NCBI GenBank assembly: GCA_030586155.1
Contig: CP130741.1
Span: 1,296,680 to 1,360,679, forward strand
Direction of reading: 5' to 3'
From: Eubacteriaceae bacterium ES3
Lineage (GTDB): Bacteria > Bacillota > Clostridia > Eubacteriales > Eubacteriaceae
DNA: 64,000 bases
Shown: positions 16,436 to 25,255 of the stretch, one piece after another
Layout of the letters: each line of letters begins with the position of its first letter
How positions within the stretch are numbered: position 1 is the first letter of the stretch
Position numbers and translations under genes: made by a program
Notes under the pieces: model-generated
Database searches by the model: none
What the model saw: only the letters and a program-made list of their open reading frames with translations
Told to the model about the DNA's origin: nothing

Positions 16436-17731
16436 GTGAATAAACAGGAACTTTTGCTTTTGTCTTGGGAGAATCTCTGGAGAATGAAGTTTAGAACAAT
16501 TCTGACCATTATTGGGGTTGTTATTGGAACCGCTTCAATTATAGTGATGGTTTCCATCGGCAGCGGGGCGCAAAAGAGTATTGTCGGAGAATTATCTAAT
16601 ATTGGTTCAATTACAACGCTTCAGGTCTATCCTGACTTATCTTCTATGGGTGTTTCCGGCTTATCAGGCGGAAAAAAGGATAATGATAAAATAGTACTTA
16701 ATGATGATGCGCTTGGAGATATTAAAAGAATTGATGGTGTCGTAGCAGTAACCCCTGTTATCAGTTTAAATGATGTCACAATGGAGACGGGACGCGAGGA
16801 ATATTCGGTTTCACTAATGGGTCTAGATTATAAGGCACTTGATGATATGCGTTATAACACGATTGAAGGAAAAAAACCTAACAGTAATGACGAAACATCA
16901 GTTATTTTAGGTCAGGAAGTTTTATCCACCTACTCCTATTCTTCAGGAGCAACTACAATTGAAACATCAGAAATAAAACCTGCTGACCTAATTGGAAAGA
17001 GAATTAACCTGGTAATTACTCGTATCAATGATATCGGCGAAGAAGAGGTTAGGACTGAAAAAGTCAAGGTAACTGGCGTTTTGGAAGCAACTGGCGGCTC
17101 AGAGGATTACTCTATTATTGCCAGTGATCAGCTTGTTAATGATATGAATGAATGGAAAACTGGAATTCGTACAAATTTTGATAAGAGCGGTTATTCAGAG
17201 GTATTGGTAACAGTAGAGGATTCAAACGCAGTAACTGGTGTTACAGCTGAAATTGAGACGATGGATTTTACCGTTTTTTCAATGCAGCAGATTCTAGATT
17301 CGATGGGCAGTGTATTTGGTATGCTACAGATTTTACTGGGTGGAATTGGTGGAGTGTCGTTACTGGTAGCTTGCATTGGAATTGTTAATACGATGACCAT
17401 GTCAATCTATGAAAGAACCCGTGAAATTGGTATTATGAAAGTAATAGGCGCATCAATCAATGATATTAGAGATATGTTTATAGCGGAGTCGACAATGATT
17501 GGTTTTATTGGTGGCGGAATTGGCGTGATTATTAGTATTGTAATTTCTGTTTTAATTAACCTGATTGCAGGTTTGTTTTTAGCTGGAGAATCAGTTACGA
17601 TATCCTATATAACGCCAGGACTTGTAATTTTCGCACTGATATTTTCGGCTCTGGTAGGCATGTTATCAGGGGTACGCCCGGCAATTAAGGCGGCAAATTT
17701 AAGCTCCTTAGATGCAATACGAAGTGAATGA
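16436..17731 (+). CDS. MacB/FtsX-family ABC permease
   Basis: 431 residues. The first membrane helix (RMKFRTILTIIGVVIGTASI) is followed by a large outside domain (about 60-290) and three C-terminal helices with GIVNTMTMSIYERTREIGIM, the FtsX signature. The GTG start follows AAAGGAGGG. Such permeases do not form a classic channel; with their ATPase they drive export or release of peptides, lipoproteins or antibiotics. Its end overlaps the upstream region of the Yip1 gene closely (12 nt gap). Confidence 0.9.
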   Translation: MNKQELLLLSWENLWRMKFRTILTIIGVVIGTASIIVMVSIGSGAQKSIVGELSNIGSITTLQVYPDLSSMGVSGLSGGKKDNDKIVLNDDALGDIKRIDGVVAVTPVISLNDVTMETGREEYSVSLMGLDYKALDDMRYNTIEGKKPNSNDETSVILGQEVLSTYSYSSGATTIETSEIKPADLIGKRINLVITRINDIGEEEVRTEKVKVTGVLEATGGSEDYSIIASDQLVNDMNEWKTGIRTNFDKSGYSEVLVTVEDSNAVTGVTAEIETMDFTVFSMQQILDSMGSVFGMLQILLGGIGGVSLLVACIGIVNTMTMSIYERTREIGIMKVIGASINDIRDMFIAESTMIGFIGGGIGVIISIVISVLINLIAGLFLAGESVTISYITPGLVIFALIFSALVGMLSGVRPAIKAANLSSLDAIRSE

Positions 17732-17742
17732 GAGGGGAAACC

Positions 17743-18360
17743 ATGAACTATTTAAATTTACTGATTCATCCGGTTCGTTTTTTTAGAAATCAGTTGGAAA
17801 AAGAAAAACTGACATATTGGATTCCAGTGTTGATTATTATTTCTGTTAGTATTATAACAGGAATAATTGCGGGAAATACTGTGTCTCAGTTAAATCTTCC
17901 AGAAGATCAGGTATCGATGGTCAAAATGATTTCTGTTGCTTCTGGAATAATTGGCTCAGTGTTCTCGTTGACGGGAGGATGGCTGCTTAAAAGTGCTATA
18001 CTTAATTTTGTTTTGAAAAAAATGAATGGAGAAGGCGATTTTAAAAAGGCGACTTATGTGATAGGAATTTCTAGCTTTCCAATGGTTATTCACGCCGTTT
18101 TTAATCTGATTTTCCAAGGTCCGGTCAGTTTGGAAGCTGCTTATGAATTCGATTGGATTAATTTTTTAAGTGGAATATTTAATGTTTTTTCAATTTGGGA
18201 AATGATTTTGACTATTATTGGTCTCAGTGTGTTTTACGGTTTATCTTATAAAAAAACAGCTATTCCAGTAATCGGTTTAAAACTTATAACAGCGGCAGTT
18301 AGTTTAGTGATTTCACTGGTGTCATTAAATTCGCTTTCTGGTTTAAGCAGCCTTGAATAA
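17743..18360 (+). CDS. Yip1-like multi-pass membrane protein
   Basis: 205 residues with about five hydrophobic helices. The start MNYLNLLIHPVRFFRNQLEKE followed by helices is typical of Yip1 / DUF1282 proteins that accompany ABC exporters. ATG 17743 follows GAGAGGGG. It completes the exporter cluster. Function unknown; a chaperone or assembly role for the permease is inferred. Confidence 0.65.
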   Translation: MNYLNLLIHPVRFFRNQLEKEKLTYWIPVLIIISVSIITGIIAGNTVSQLNLPEDQVSMVKMISVASGIIGSVFSLTGGWLLKSAILNFVLKKMNGEGDFKKATYVIGISSFPMVIHAVFNLIFQGPVSLEAAYEFDWINFLSGIFNVFSIWEMILTIIGLSVFYGLSYKKTAIPVIGLKLITAAVSLVISLVSLNSLSGLSSLE

Positions 18361-18402
18361 GAAAGCGTATAGAAAAAAATATTATTAATACAGAGGTATA
18401 AC

Positions 18403-19500
18403 ATGAAAATAGGAATTGTTGGCTTGCCCAACGTTGGTAAAAGTACGATTTTTAATGCTTTAACAAAAGCAGGGGCAGAATCAGCCAATTATCCGTTTTG
18501 CACTATCGATCCTAATGTAGGAATTGTAGCAGTGCCAGATTCTAGGCTTGCTGTGCTAGAAAAAATGTATAATTCGAAGAAAGTTATCCCGACATCTATT
18601 GAATTTGTAGACATCGCTGGACTTGTACGTGGTGCCAGTAAGGGTGAAGGGCTTGGAAACAAGTTTTTATCGCATATTAGGGAAGTGGATGCAATTGCTC
18701 ATGTCGTTAGATGTTTTGAAGATGATAATGTCGTTCATGTTGAAGGAAAAATTGACCCCATTGACGATTTGGAAACCATCAATCTTGAACTGATATTTGC
18801 TGATATGGAAATGCTTGAACGTCGAATGGAAAAAACAAAAAAACTAGCTAAAGCAAATCCAACAGAAAAAGCAAATATGGTATTAATGGAAAAATTACAT
18901 CATGTTCTGGAAGCAGGAAAAATGCCTAATGAATCAGATTATTCATCTGAAGAATGGGGGTATATTGAAAGTCTGCAGTTGATCTCTACTAAACCGGTAT
19001 TGTATATCGCAAACGTGGCTGAAGACAATTTACTCGAAGATAATGATATGGTCAAGAGGTTAAGAACGACAGTACTTGATAACCACTCAGGTGAACACAA
19101 GGAAATAATTAAAATTTCTGCTAAAATTGAGGAAGAGATTGCACAGTTTGACGAGGAAGAGAAGAAAGAATTTCTTGCTGATATGGGACTTGAGGCATCA
19201 GGTCTGGATAAGGTTATTTCGGCGGGTTATAAACTGTTGGGGCTGATTACGTTTTTAACTGCTGGCCCCCAGGAAATTAGAGCCTGGACGGTAATTAATG
19301 GCACAAAAGCGCCGCAAGCTGCAGGTAAAATTCACACAGATATCGAAAGAGGTTTCATTCGAGCAGAAATTACGGATTTCGATCAACTTGTAGCAGCTGG
19401 TTCGGAAGTAAAAGCTAAAGAGTTAGGAATTACAAGAATTGAAGGAAAAGACTACATTATGAAAGATGGGGATGTAACATATTTCCGTTTCAATGTCTGA
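18403..19500 (+). CDS. ychF: YchF/OLA1-type ATPase
   Basis: 365 residues. N-terminal GLPNVGKSTIFNALT, FVDIAGLVRGASKGEG and a helical insert, ending in a TGS domain (from about 280: LITFLTAGPQEIRAWTV). The G4 position is non-standard as usual in this family, which prefers ATP to GTP. It binds ribosomes and affects oxidative stress response. Followed by a clear terminator. Confidence 0.96.
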   Translation: MKIGIVGLPNVGKSTIFNALTKAGAESANYPFCTIDPNVGIVAVPDSRLAVLEKMYNSKKVIPTSIEFVDIAGLVRGASKGEGLGNKFLSHIREVDAIAHVVRCFEDDNVVHVEGKIDPIDDLETINLELIFADMEMLERRMEKTKKLAKANPTEKANMVLMEKLHHVLEAGKMPNESDYSSEEWGYIESLQLISTKPVLYIANVAEDNLLEDNDMVKRLRTTVLDNHSGEHKEIIKISAKIEEEIAQFDEEEKKEFLADMGLEASGLDKVISAGYKLLGLITFLTAGPQEIRAWTVINGTKAPQAAGKIHTDIERGFIRAEITDFDQLVAAGSEVKAKELGITRIEGKDYIMKDGDVTYFRFNV

Positions 19501-19579
19501 TTGATTAAGAGTATATTTTTTACTCAGCGGAGCGGCAACTTTCACGTGTTGAGAAAATTTTGAAACTTGTTTACAGTTT

Positions 19580-19608
19580 AAGGTTGGCAATTATTGTCAA
19601 CCTTTTTT
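19580..19608 (+). terminator. Terminator after ychF
   Basis: AAGGTTGGCAA and TTGTCAACCTT pair over 11 positions (one G-T) round a TTA loop and run into six T. The last T's are just before the ribosome binding site of the next gene. Confidence 0.85.
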
Positions 19609-19617
19609 GGGGGTGAA

Positions 19618-21375
19618 ATGAAAGATTTAACGTTAATTGCAATCAATGCAAAATATCCGCACACTAACCTTGCTGTTCGATGTTTAAGAGAAGCGGTAAT
19701 GGGTTTTCAGATTGAAACTATGGAAGTTTCTATTAATGATTCTTTACACGGAATAATCGAACGTTTGCTGCAAATCGATACATATATTTATGGTTTTTCA
19801 TGTTATATCTGGAATATAGAAATAGTTTATAAAGTTGCTGAAGTGCTAAAAAAAGCTAAACCTGATGCAATAATCCTACTTGGCGGTCCAGAAGTCAGTT
19901 TTGATTCTGCTAAACTACTTGATACATACGGTTATTTAGATATTATTATTGCAGGAGAAGCAGAAGCAGCTTTAAGGAATTTACTAGTTAGTTTACGTTC
20001 AGGAACAAAAATAATATCTGATAGGATATTTTATCAAAAGAGTTTTTGTTTTTCAAAAAGCAATCAAAAGCATTGTGAAAACGACTGTGAAAAACAAAAT
20101 TTCGAAGAGATTATTTTCCCGTACACGTCAAATGAGCTTGAATCTCTAAAGAATCGTATTATATACTATGAAACAATGAGAGGCTGCCCATATAATTGCT
20201 CCTATTGCTTATCATCAGCAGATAAGAAGTTAAGAATCAAAAACTTGGCGTTTGTATTTAAAGAAATTGATCTTTTTTTTGCAGCTGAGGTCAAGCAGGT
20301 TAAACTGGTAGACAGGACATTTAATTGTCAGCCTGAACGTTCGATAGAAATATTCAGATATATTATCGAAAGAGCCTATGAGTTACAGAACGAAAAAAAA
20401 CTATTTCCAAATTTTCATTTTGAAGTAACAGGCAATCTTATAACATTTGAAATGATAGAGATTCTAAAAAAAGCCCCTCCTGGATTAATCCAGTTTGAAA
20501 TAGGTGTGCAGTCAACCAATGAAAAAACTTTGGATGCGATTGGCCGTCCCATCAAGTTAGAGCAAATTAAAGATCAAGTTACTGCACTTTTAAATAGCTC
20601 AAACATACACATACATCTTGATCTTATTGCTGGATTGCCACATGAATCATTTGTTCAGTTTCGGCAATCATTTAATGATGTTTTTGAGCTGGAGCCAGAC
20701 ATGCTACAACTTGGTTTTTTGAAAGGTCTAAAAGGGACAAATATAAGACAGAGCGCGGCTAAGCATGGTTATATTTTTTCTGACTTCCCTCCCTATGAAA
20801 TTATAAAAAATGACTATATAGAAGCAGAAGAATTATATTTGCTAAGAAATATGGAAAGCCTTCTTGATCGATATTATAATTCAGGCAATTTTGAAACGAC
20901 CTTTAAGATTATTCTGAGTAATTTCAAGCGCTTTGACCCGTTCATATTTTTTTATGATTTTTCTAAATGGTGGAAAGTGAATGGTTTCTTTGAGATTGGA
21001 GTTTCAAAGGAAAAACTGTATGGTTTAATTTATGAATTTATTCGGGAACAGGAGTTTGAAGACTTCCTAATATTTGAAAATGCGTTGATTTTTGATTTTG
21101 TGAGGAACAATCAAATGAAGTGTCCTGATTTTTTAGAAGTTAAACAATTAGAAAAACAAAAAGTCTTTGATTTTATTAGGGCTGAGGAAAATCAAAATTA
21201 TTTAAAATCTTTCTTAGGATTAGCGACTAAAAAAATATTTAATCAGATTAAAATTCTGGAATTTGAACCATTATTTTGTGCGCAATTATTTAAGGATAAA
21301 AGTCTTTACGATGTTTCAGCCGAGCAAAGTGTGATGATTCTTTTTACACCTGATAATTTCCATTGCATAAAATAA
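19618..21375 (+). CDS. B12-binding-domain radical SAM protein (DUF4080-like)
   Basis: About 585 residues. The N-terminal region resembles a cobalamin-binding domain (IAINAKYPHTNLAVRCLREA, LLGGPEVSF, IIAGEAEAALR). The radical SAM core has RGCPYNCSYCLSS (CxxxCxxC) with later VTGNLITFEM and LDLIAGLPHE. The C-terminal third is a separate domain seen in DUF4080 proteins. It probably uses cobalamin for a methylation or rearrangement; no substrate is known. ATG 19618 follows GGGGGTGA; upstream TTG is inside the terminator. Confidence 0.85.
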   Translation: MKDLTLIAINAKYPHTNLAVRCLREAVMGFQIETMEVSINDSLHGIIERLLQIDTYIYGFSCYIWNIEIVYKVAEVLKKAKPDAIILLGGPEVSFDSAKLLDTYGYLDIIIAGEAEAALRNLLVSLRSGTKIISDRIFYQKSFCFSKSNQKHCENDCEKQNFEEIIFPYTSNELESLKNRIIYYETMRGCPYNCSYCLSSADKKLRIKNLAFVFKEIDLFFAAEVKQVKLVDRTFNCQPERSIEIFRYIIERAYELQNEKKLFPNFHFEVTGNLITFEMIEILKKAPPGLIQFEIGVQSTNEKTLDAIGRPIKLEQIKDQVTALLNSSNIHIHLDLIAGLPHESFVQFRQSFNDVFELEPDMLQLGFLKGLKGTNIRQSAAKHGYIFSDFPPYEIIKNDYIEAEELYLLRNMESLLDRYYNSGNFETTFKIILSNFKRFDPFIFFYDFSKWWKVNGFFEIGVSKEKLYGLIYEFIREQEFEDFLIFENALIFDFVRNNQMKCPDFLEVKQLEKQKVFDFIRAEENQNYLKSFLGLATKKIFNQIKILEFEPLFCAQLFKDKSLYDVSAEQSVMILFTPDNFHCIK

Positions 21376-21394
21376 TAAAAAGAGCTTAAAGCTA

Positions 21395-21423
21395 TTGATT
21401 GTTTCAAAATAATCGTCTATAAT
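21395..21423 (+). promoter_or_regulatory. Promoter of the thrS T-box transcript
   Basis: TTGATT (21395-21400), 17-bp spacer, TATAAT (21418-21423). Confidence 0.6.
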
Positions 21424-21429
21424 TACTGT

Positions 21430-21675
21430 GAAATAAATGCAATGATAAGGATAAGTAAATTAGAGAAATATGACAGAGACAGGTAAAATAGCTGAAATTA
21501 CCTGATACACTGATCGAAAACCACCTTGGAGCAGAGACCTGAATTCTAATATGAAATAAGGTTTTCCGGCACTGACCGTTATACAGTTTAAAGTGGAATT
21601 GGAATATTTTTTCAATTCAAGTTGGGTGGAACCGCGTTAAATCGTCCCTTTGCATAATTGCAAAGGGTTTTTTTG
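21430..21675 (+). ncRNA. T-box leader (threonine), specifier ACC
   Basis: The antiterminator core GGGTGGAACCGCG (21624-21636) and the terminator CCCTTTGCA / TGCAAAGGG plus T-run (21646-21674) are clear. Aligning Stem I with the other two T-boxes puts the specifier right after GAAA: ACC at 21520-21522, a threonine codon. Uncharged tRNA-Thr would stabilise the antiterminator and allow thrS transcription. Confidence 0.9.
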
Positions 21676-21723
21676 CTTTTATACGTCCCAATAATACTAT
21701 TTTAAATCGTTAAGGAGTATAAA

Positions 21724-23640
21724 ATGATTAATGTTACATTAAAAGATGGATCGGTTAAATCCTATGATGAAGGTGTTTCAGTATATGATGTTGCTAATGA
21801 CATCAGTCCGGGGCTGGCAAAGAATACTTTAGCCGGTGAATTAAATGGCGAATTGGTAGATATACGTCAGAAAATTTGTAAAGATTCAGACTTGAATTTG
21901 CTGAAGTTTGAAGATGAGGGCGGAAAACACGCATTTTGGCATACTGGGTCACATTTATTGGCGCAAGCTGTAAAAAGATTATATCCAGAAGCCAAACTGG
22001 CTATCGGGCCAGCGATTGATAATGGTTTTTATTATGATATCGATGTAGATGTAATTATCACACCTGAAATCATGGAAAAAATTGAAAAGAAAATGAAAGA
22101 AATAGTCAAGGAAGGGCTTGAAATTACACGGTTTGAACTACCTCGTAATGAGGCGCTAAAGAAAGTCAGAGAAGAAGGCGAGATTTACAAGGAAGAACTC
22201 ATTGAAAAACTGCCGGAAGATGCAGTTATCAGTTTTTATCAGCAAGGTGAGTTCACAGATCTCTGCGCTGGTCCTCACCTTAAAGATCTAAAAGGAATTA
22301 AGGCGATTAAGCTGCTTAGTCTCGCTGGTGCTTACTGGCGAGGAGATGAAAAAAATAAGATGCTTCAACGAATTTATGGGATTACATTCCCTAAAAAGTC
22401 AGAGCTTGATGATTATTTGACTAAGCTGGAAGAAGCTAAAAAACGCGACCACCGAAAACTTGGGAAAGAGCTGGATTTATTTTCTTTGCAGGATGAAGGA
22501 CCAGGATTTCCGTTTTTTCATCCAAAGGGAATGATTATCAGAAACGAGCTGGAAAATTTTTGGCGTCAGGAACACCAGAAACGTGGCTATCAGGAGATAA
22601 GGACCCCAATTATTTTAAATGCAGAATTGTGGAAAAGATCCGGACATTGGGATCACTATCGTGAAAATATGTATTTTACAGAAATTGATGAAAGTTCGTA
22701 TGCAGTCAAACCTATGAATTGTCCAGGAGCAATGCTTGTCTATAAACGAACAGGTCATTCCTATAGAGAATTGCCGATTAAAATGGCAGAGCTGGGATTG
22801 GTGCATCGTCATGAACTCTCAGGGGCACTTCATGGTTTGATGCGAGTAAGAAATTTCACCCAGGATGATGCACATATTTATATGATGCCAGATCAGATTG
22901 AGGCAGAAGTCATTAAAGTAATTGAGCTGGCAGATGATATTTATAATGTCTTTGGTTTTAGCTATAAAGTTGAATTATCTACAAAACCTGAAAAAGCAAT
23001 CGGTTCTGATGAAGTTTGGGAGAAAGCAACAAATGCTCTACGTAATGCGCTTGAGAAAAAAAATATAGATTATCGGATTAATCCTGGGGATGGAGCATTC
23101 TATGGACCAAAAATCGACTTTCATCTTGAAGATAGCCTGGGACGAACCTGGCAGTGCGGAACGATTCAGTTGGATTTTCAGATGCCTGAACGGTTTGATC
23201 TGACCTATATCGGATCTGATGGTGAAAAACATCGACCGGTTATTGTTCATCGTACAATTTTGGGAAGTATCGAGAGATTCTTTGGCATTCTGGTGGAACA
23301 CTTTGCCGGTAAATTCCCTGTTTGGCTTTCGCCTGTGCAGATTATGATTATTCCAGTAGCCGATGCCCATAGTGATTTTGCTCAAAATATTGCAGACCAG
23401 TTAATACAATTGGGAATTAGGGCATCTATTGACAATCGTGGTGAGAAATTAGGTTATCGTATCCGTGAAGCTCAAATTCATAAAACACCGTATATGCTGG
23501 TAGTTGGAGATAAAGAAATGGAAGGCGGGGACCTAGCCCTGCGAGTAAGAGATTCAAGTGATGTAACTCAAATCAGTCTTGAAGATTTAAAAGAAAAGTT
23601 ATTGGATAAAATTAAAACAAAAGAAATTGAATTGGATTAA
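21724..23640 (+). CDS. thrS: Threonyl-tRNA synthetase
   Basis: 638 residues, full length: an N-terminal TGS domain (1-62), the editing domain with HTGSHLLAQAVKRLYP and the later DLCAGPHL, the class II core with motif 2 HRHELSGALHGLMRVR, and motif 3 in VHRTILGSIERFFGIL. The zinc-binding Cys is in MNCPGAM. C-terminal anticodon domain from about 540. Controlled by the threonine T-box immediately upstream. Confidence 0.97.
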   Translation: MINVTLKDGSVKSYDEGVSVYDVANDISPGLAKNTLAGELNGELVDIRQKICKDSDLNLLKFEDEGGKHAFWHTGSHLLAQAVKRLYPEAKLAIGPAIDNGFYYDIDVDVIITPEIMEKIEKKMKEIVKEGLEITRFELPRNEALKKVREEGEIYKEELIEKLPEDAVISFYQQGEFTDLCAGPHLKDLKGIKAIKLLSLAGAYWRGDEKNKMLQRIYGITFPKKSELDDYLTKLEEAKKRDHRKLGKELDLFSLQDEGPGFPFFHPKGMIIRNELENFWRQEHQKRGYQEIRTPIILNAELWKRSGHWDHYRENMYFTEIDESSYAVKPMNCPGAMLVYKRTGHSYRELPIKMAELGLVHRHELSGALHGLMRVRNFTQDDAHIYMMPDQIEAEVIKVIELADDIYNVFGFSYKVELSTKPEKAIGSDEVWEKATNALRNALEKKNIDYRINPGDGAFYGPKIDFHLEDSLGRTWQCGTIQLDFQMPERFDLTYIGSDGEKHRPVIVHRTILGSIERFFGILVEHFAGKFPVWLSPVQIMIIPVADAHSDFAQNIADQLIQLGIRASIDNRGEKLGYRIREAQIHKTPYMLVVGDKEMEGGDLALRVRDSSDVTQISLEDLKEKLLDKIKTKEIELD

Positions 23641-23660
23641 TCAAATTTAAACTTAAAGAC

Positions 23661-23689
23661 TTGACAGCGCTCTAGTAGTGTATTATAAT
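23661..23689 (+). promoter_or_regulatory. Consensus promoter of infC-rpmI-rplT
   Basis: TTGACA (23661-23666), exactly 17 bp, TATAAT (23684-23689): a full match to the sigma-A consensus. Confidence 0.85.
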
Positions 23690-23807
23690 AAATCAGTAAT
23701 AAAGTAGAAGTGCACTTCTCACCTGATTTCTTCTGGGAATAGGTTAATATCTGATTGAAGCAAAATTTTCAATTGCAGATGGGGTGCGCCATCTGCAATT
23801 TTTTTAT
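23690..23807 (+). ncRNA. infC leader (L20-leader-like) with attenuator
   Basis: The leader has a conserved-looking block (AGAAGTGCACTTCTCACC) and then an attenuator: AATTGCAGATGG (23771-23782) pairs with CCATCTGCAATT (23789-23800), followed by six T. This fits repression of the operon by L20 through premature termination, as in other Firmicutes. The attenuator is certain; the RNA family is inferred. Confidence 0.65.
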
Positions 23808-23821
23808 GGAGGTAAATTACA

Positions 23822-24343
23822 ATTAGCAAAGAAATTCAACATGAAATTAATAACGAAATCCGCGATCGTGAAGTTCGTGTTATCGATGAGAACGGTGAAA
23901 TGCTCGGTGTGATGGCAACTAAAGATGCGTTGCGTCTCTCAGATGACAAAAATCTGGATTTAGTTAAAGTTTCCCCTAATGCCAAACCTCCGGTTTGCAA
24001 GATTCTTGATTATGGAAAATTCCGATATGAAGAGATACAGCGAGCTAAAGAGGCGAAAAAGAATCAGAAGGCGGTTGTCATTAAAGAGATTCGTATGTCT
24101 GTTCGAGTGGAAGAACATGATATTAACGTAAAAGTAAAGAATTGTTTGAAATTTCTGGAACAAGGCAATCGTGTTAAAGTATCAATTAGATTCAGAGGAA
24201 GAGAAATGGCATATACAGATCGGGGTAAAGATGTGTTATTGGACTTTGCTGAACGCGCCTCAGAATTTGGCGTGATTGAAAAAGCCCCTAAGATGGAAGG
24301 ACGAAGCATGGTTATGTTTTTGTCACCCAAAAAAGACAAATAG
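23822..24343 (+). CDS. infC: Translation initiation factor IF-3 with AUU start
   Basis: 173 residues if started at ATT 23822 (ATT AGC AAA GAA). GGAGG at 23808-23812 is well spaced, and the encoded ISKEIQHEINNEIRDREVRV is the usual IF-3 N-terminus. Starting at ATG 23900 would remove this conserved part. An AUU start is the known autoregulatory device of infC, since IF-3 itself rejects non-canonical starts. N- and C-domains are both complete (RFRGREMAYTDRG, MVMFLSPKK). Confidence 0.95.
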   Translation: MSKEIQHEINNEIRDREVRVIDENGEMLGVMATKDALRLSDDKNLDLVKVSPNAKPPVCKILDYGKFRYEEIQRAKEAKKNQKAVVIKEIRMSVRVEEHDINVKVKNCLKFLEQGNRVKVSIRFRGREMAYTDRGKDVLLDFAERASEFGVIEKAPKMEGRSMVMFLSPKKDK

Positions 24344-24431
24344 ATAATTGACCGTCTGGAATATCGGATGATATCTGTGAATTTTAGATGTAGGTTATTA
24401 TAAATTTATGCGAGCGAGAGGAGGAAGTACT

Positions 24432-24626
24432 ATGCCAAAAATGAAAACACACCGCGGTGCAGCAAAGCGTTTTAAAATAAAGAAATCAGGTGTTATTAAA
24501 CGCGCGAAAGCTTATAAACGTCATATTCTTAATAAGAAATCACGTAAGACCAAACGAAATTTAAGAAAAGCAGCATACTTAACTAAAGGCGATGCAAAAG
24601 TCGTCAAATTGATGATTAAACGATAA
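24432..24626 (+). CDS. rpmI: 50S ribosomal protein L35
   Basis: 64 residues, very basic: [17 protein letters not shown] at the start and the L35 ending. ATG 24432 follows GAGAGGAGG; the in-frame ATG 24408 comes before the site. It lies between infC and rplT, the standard order. Confidence 0.97.
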   Translation: MPKMKTHRGAAKRFKIKKSGVIKRAKAYKRHILNKKSRKTKRNLRKAAYLTKGDAKVVKLMIKR

Positions 24627-24650
24627 ATTTGAAGATAGGAGGAATTTATA

Positions 24651-25013
24651 ATGGCTAGAATTAAAAAAGGCGTTAATGCCAAGAAAAAACATAAAAAAAT
24701 ACTGAAGCTTGCTAAGGGATATTATGGTGCAAAAAGTAAGCTTTACAGACCTGCCAATGAAGCAGTTATGCGAGCACTCCGATCTTCTTATGTCGGACGA
24801 AAAGAAAAGAAACGTAATTTTAGACGTCTCTGGATTACCCGTATTAATGCTGGGGCTAGAATGCATGGTTTAAGTTATAGTAAATTTATGTATGGACTTA
24901 AAGAATCTGGTGTCGAGATCGATCGAAAGATTCTTGCTGATCTGGCAATGAACGATATGGATGCATTTAAATCACTGGTTGATGTTTCCAAAAAAGGTTT
25001 AAATATTAATTAG
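24651..25013 (+). CDS. rplT: 50S ribosomal protein L20
   Basis: 120 residues: [16 protein letters not shown] and the conserved [11 protein letters not shown] and [12 protein letters not shown] stretches. L20 is an early assembly protein and represses this operon through the leader RNA. Start follows AGGAGG. Followed by a terminator. Confidence 0.97.
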   Translation: MARIKKGVNAKKKHKKILKLAKGYYGAKSKLYRPANEAVMRALRSSYVGRKEKKRNFRRLWITRINAGARMHGLSYSKFMYGLKESGVEIDRKILADLAMNDMDAFKSLVDVSKKGLNIN

Positions 25014-25022
25014 TTACATTAT

Positions 25023-25060
25023 AACTTCTCGTAGAAGTCTTTTTTATGAGAAGTTTTTTT
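25023..25060 (+). terminator. Terminator after rplT
   Basis: AACTTCTC (25023-25030) pairs with GAGAAGTT (25048-25055) before a long T-run. A shorter alternative stem ACTTC/GAAGT also ends in T's. Confidence 0.8.
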
Positions 25061-25191
25061 ATGAGGAATTAAGAAATCGAAACAAACAGGCAATCAGCAT
25101 CTAGTCAGGTAAAACTGATATTATAGCGGTTGTCTTTTTCCATGTGAGGGAACTGTGTGCTGGTTGAATATTTTTGCTTTAAGATTAGCTG

Positions 25192-25219
25192 TTGCATTTT
25201 TCTTTATGCGTGATAAAAT
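25192..25219 (+). promoter_or_regulatory. Promoter of ktrB-ktrA-trmH
   Basis: TTGCAT (25192-25197), 16-bp spacer, TGA-TAAAAT (extended -10, 25214-25219). No c-di-AMP riboswitch pattern is seen in the leader. Confidence 0.5.
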
Positions 25220-25255
25220 ATGAATGATATTTAAATTTGGAATGTGGAGACTATT

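Noticed and set aside
25061-25255. c-di-AMP (ydaO) riboswitch before ktrB
   Set aside because: The conserved ydaO sequence blocks are not present; only a promoter is seen.
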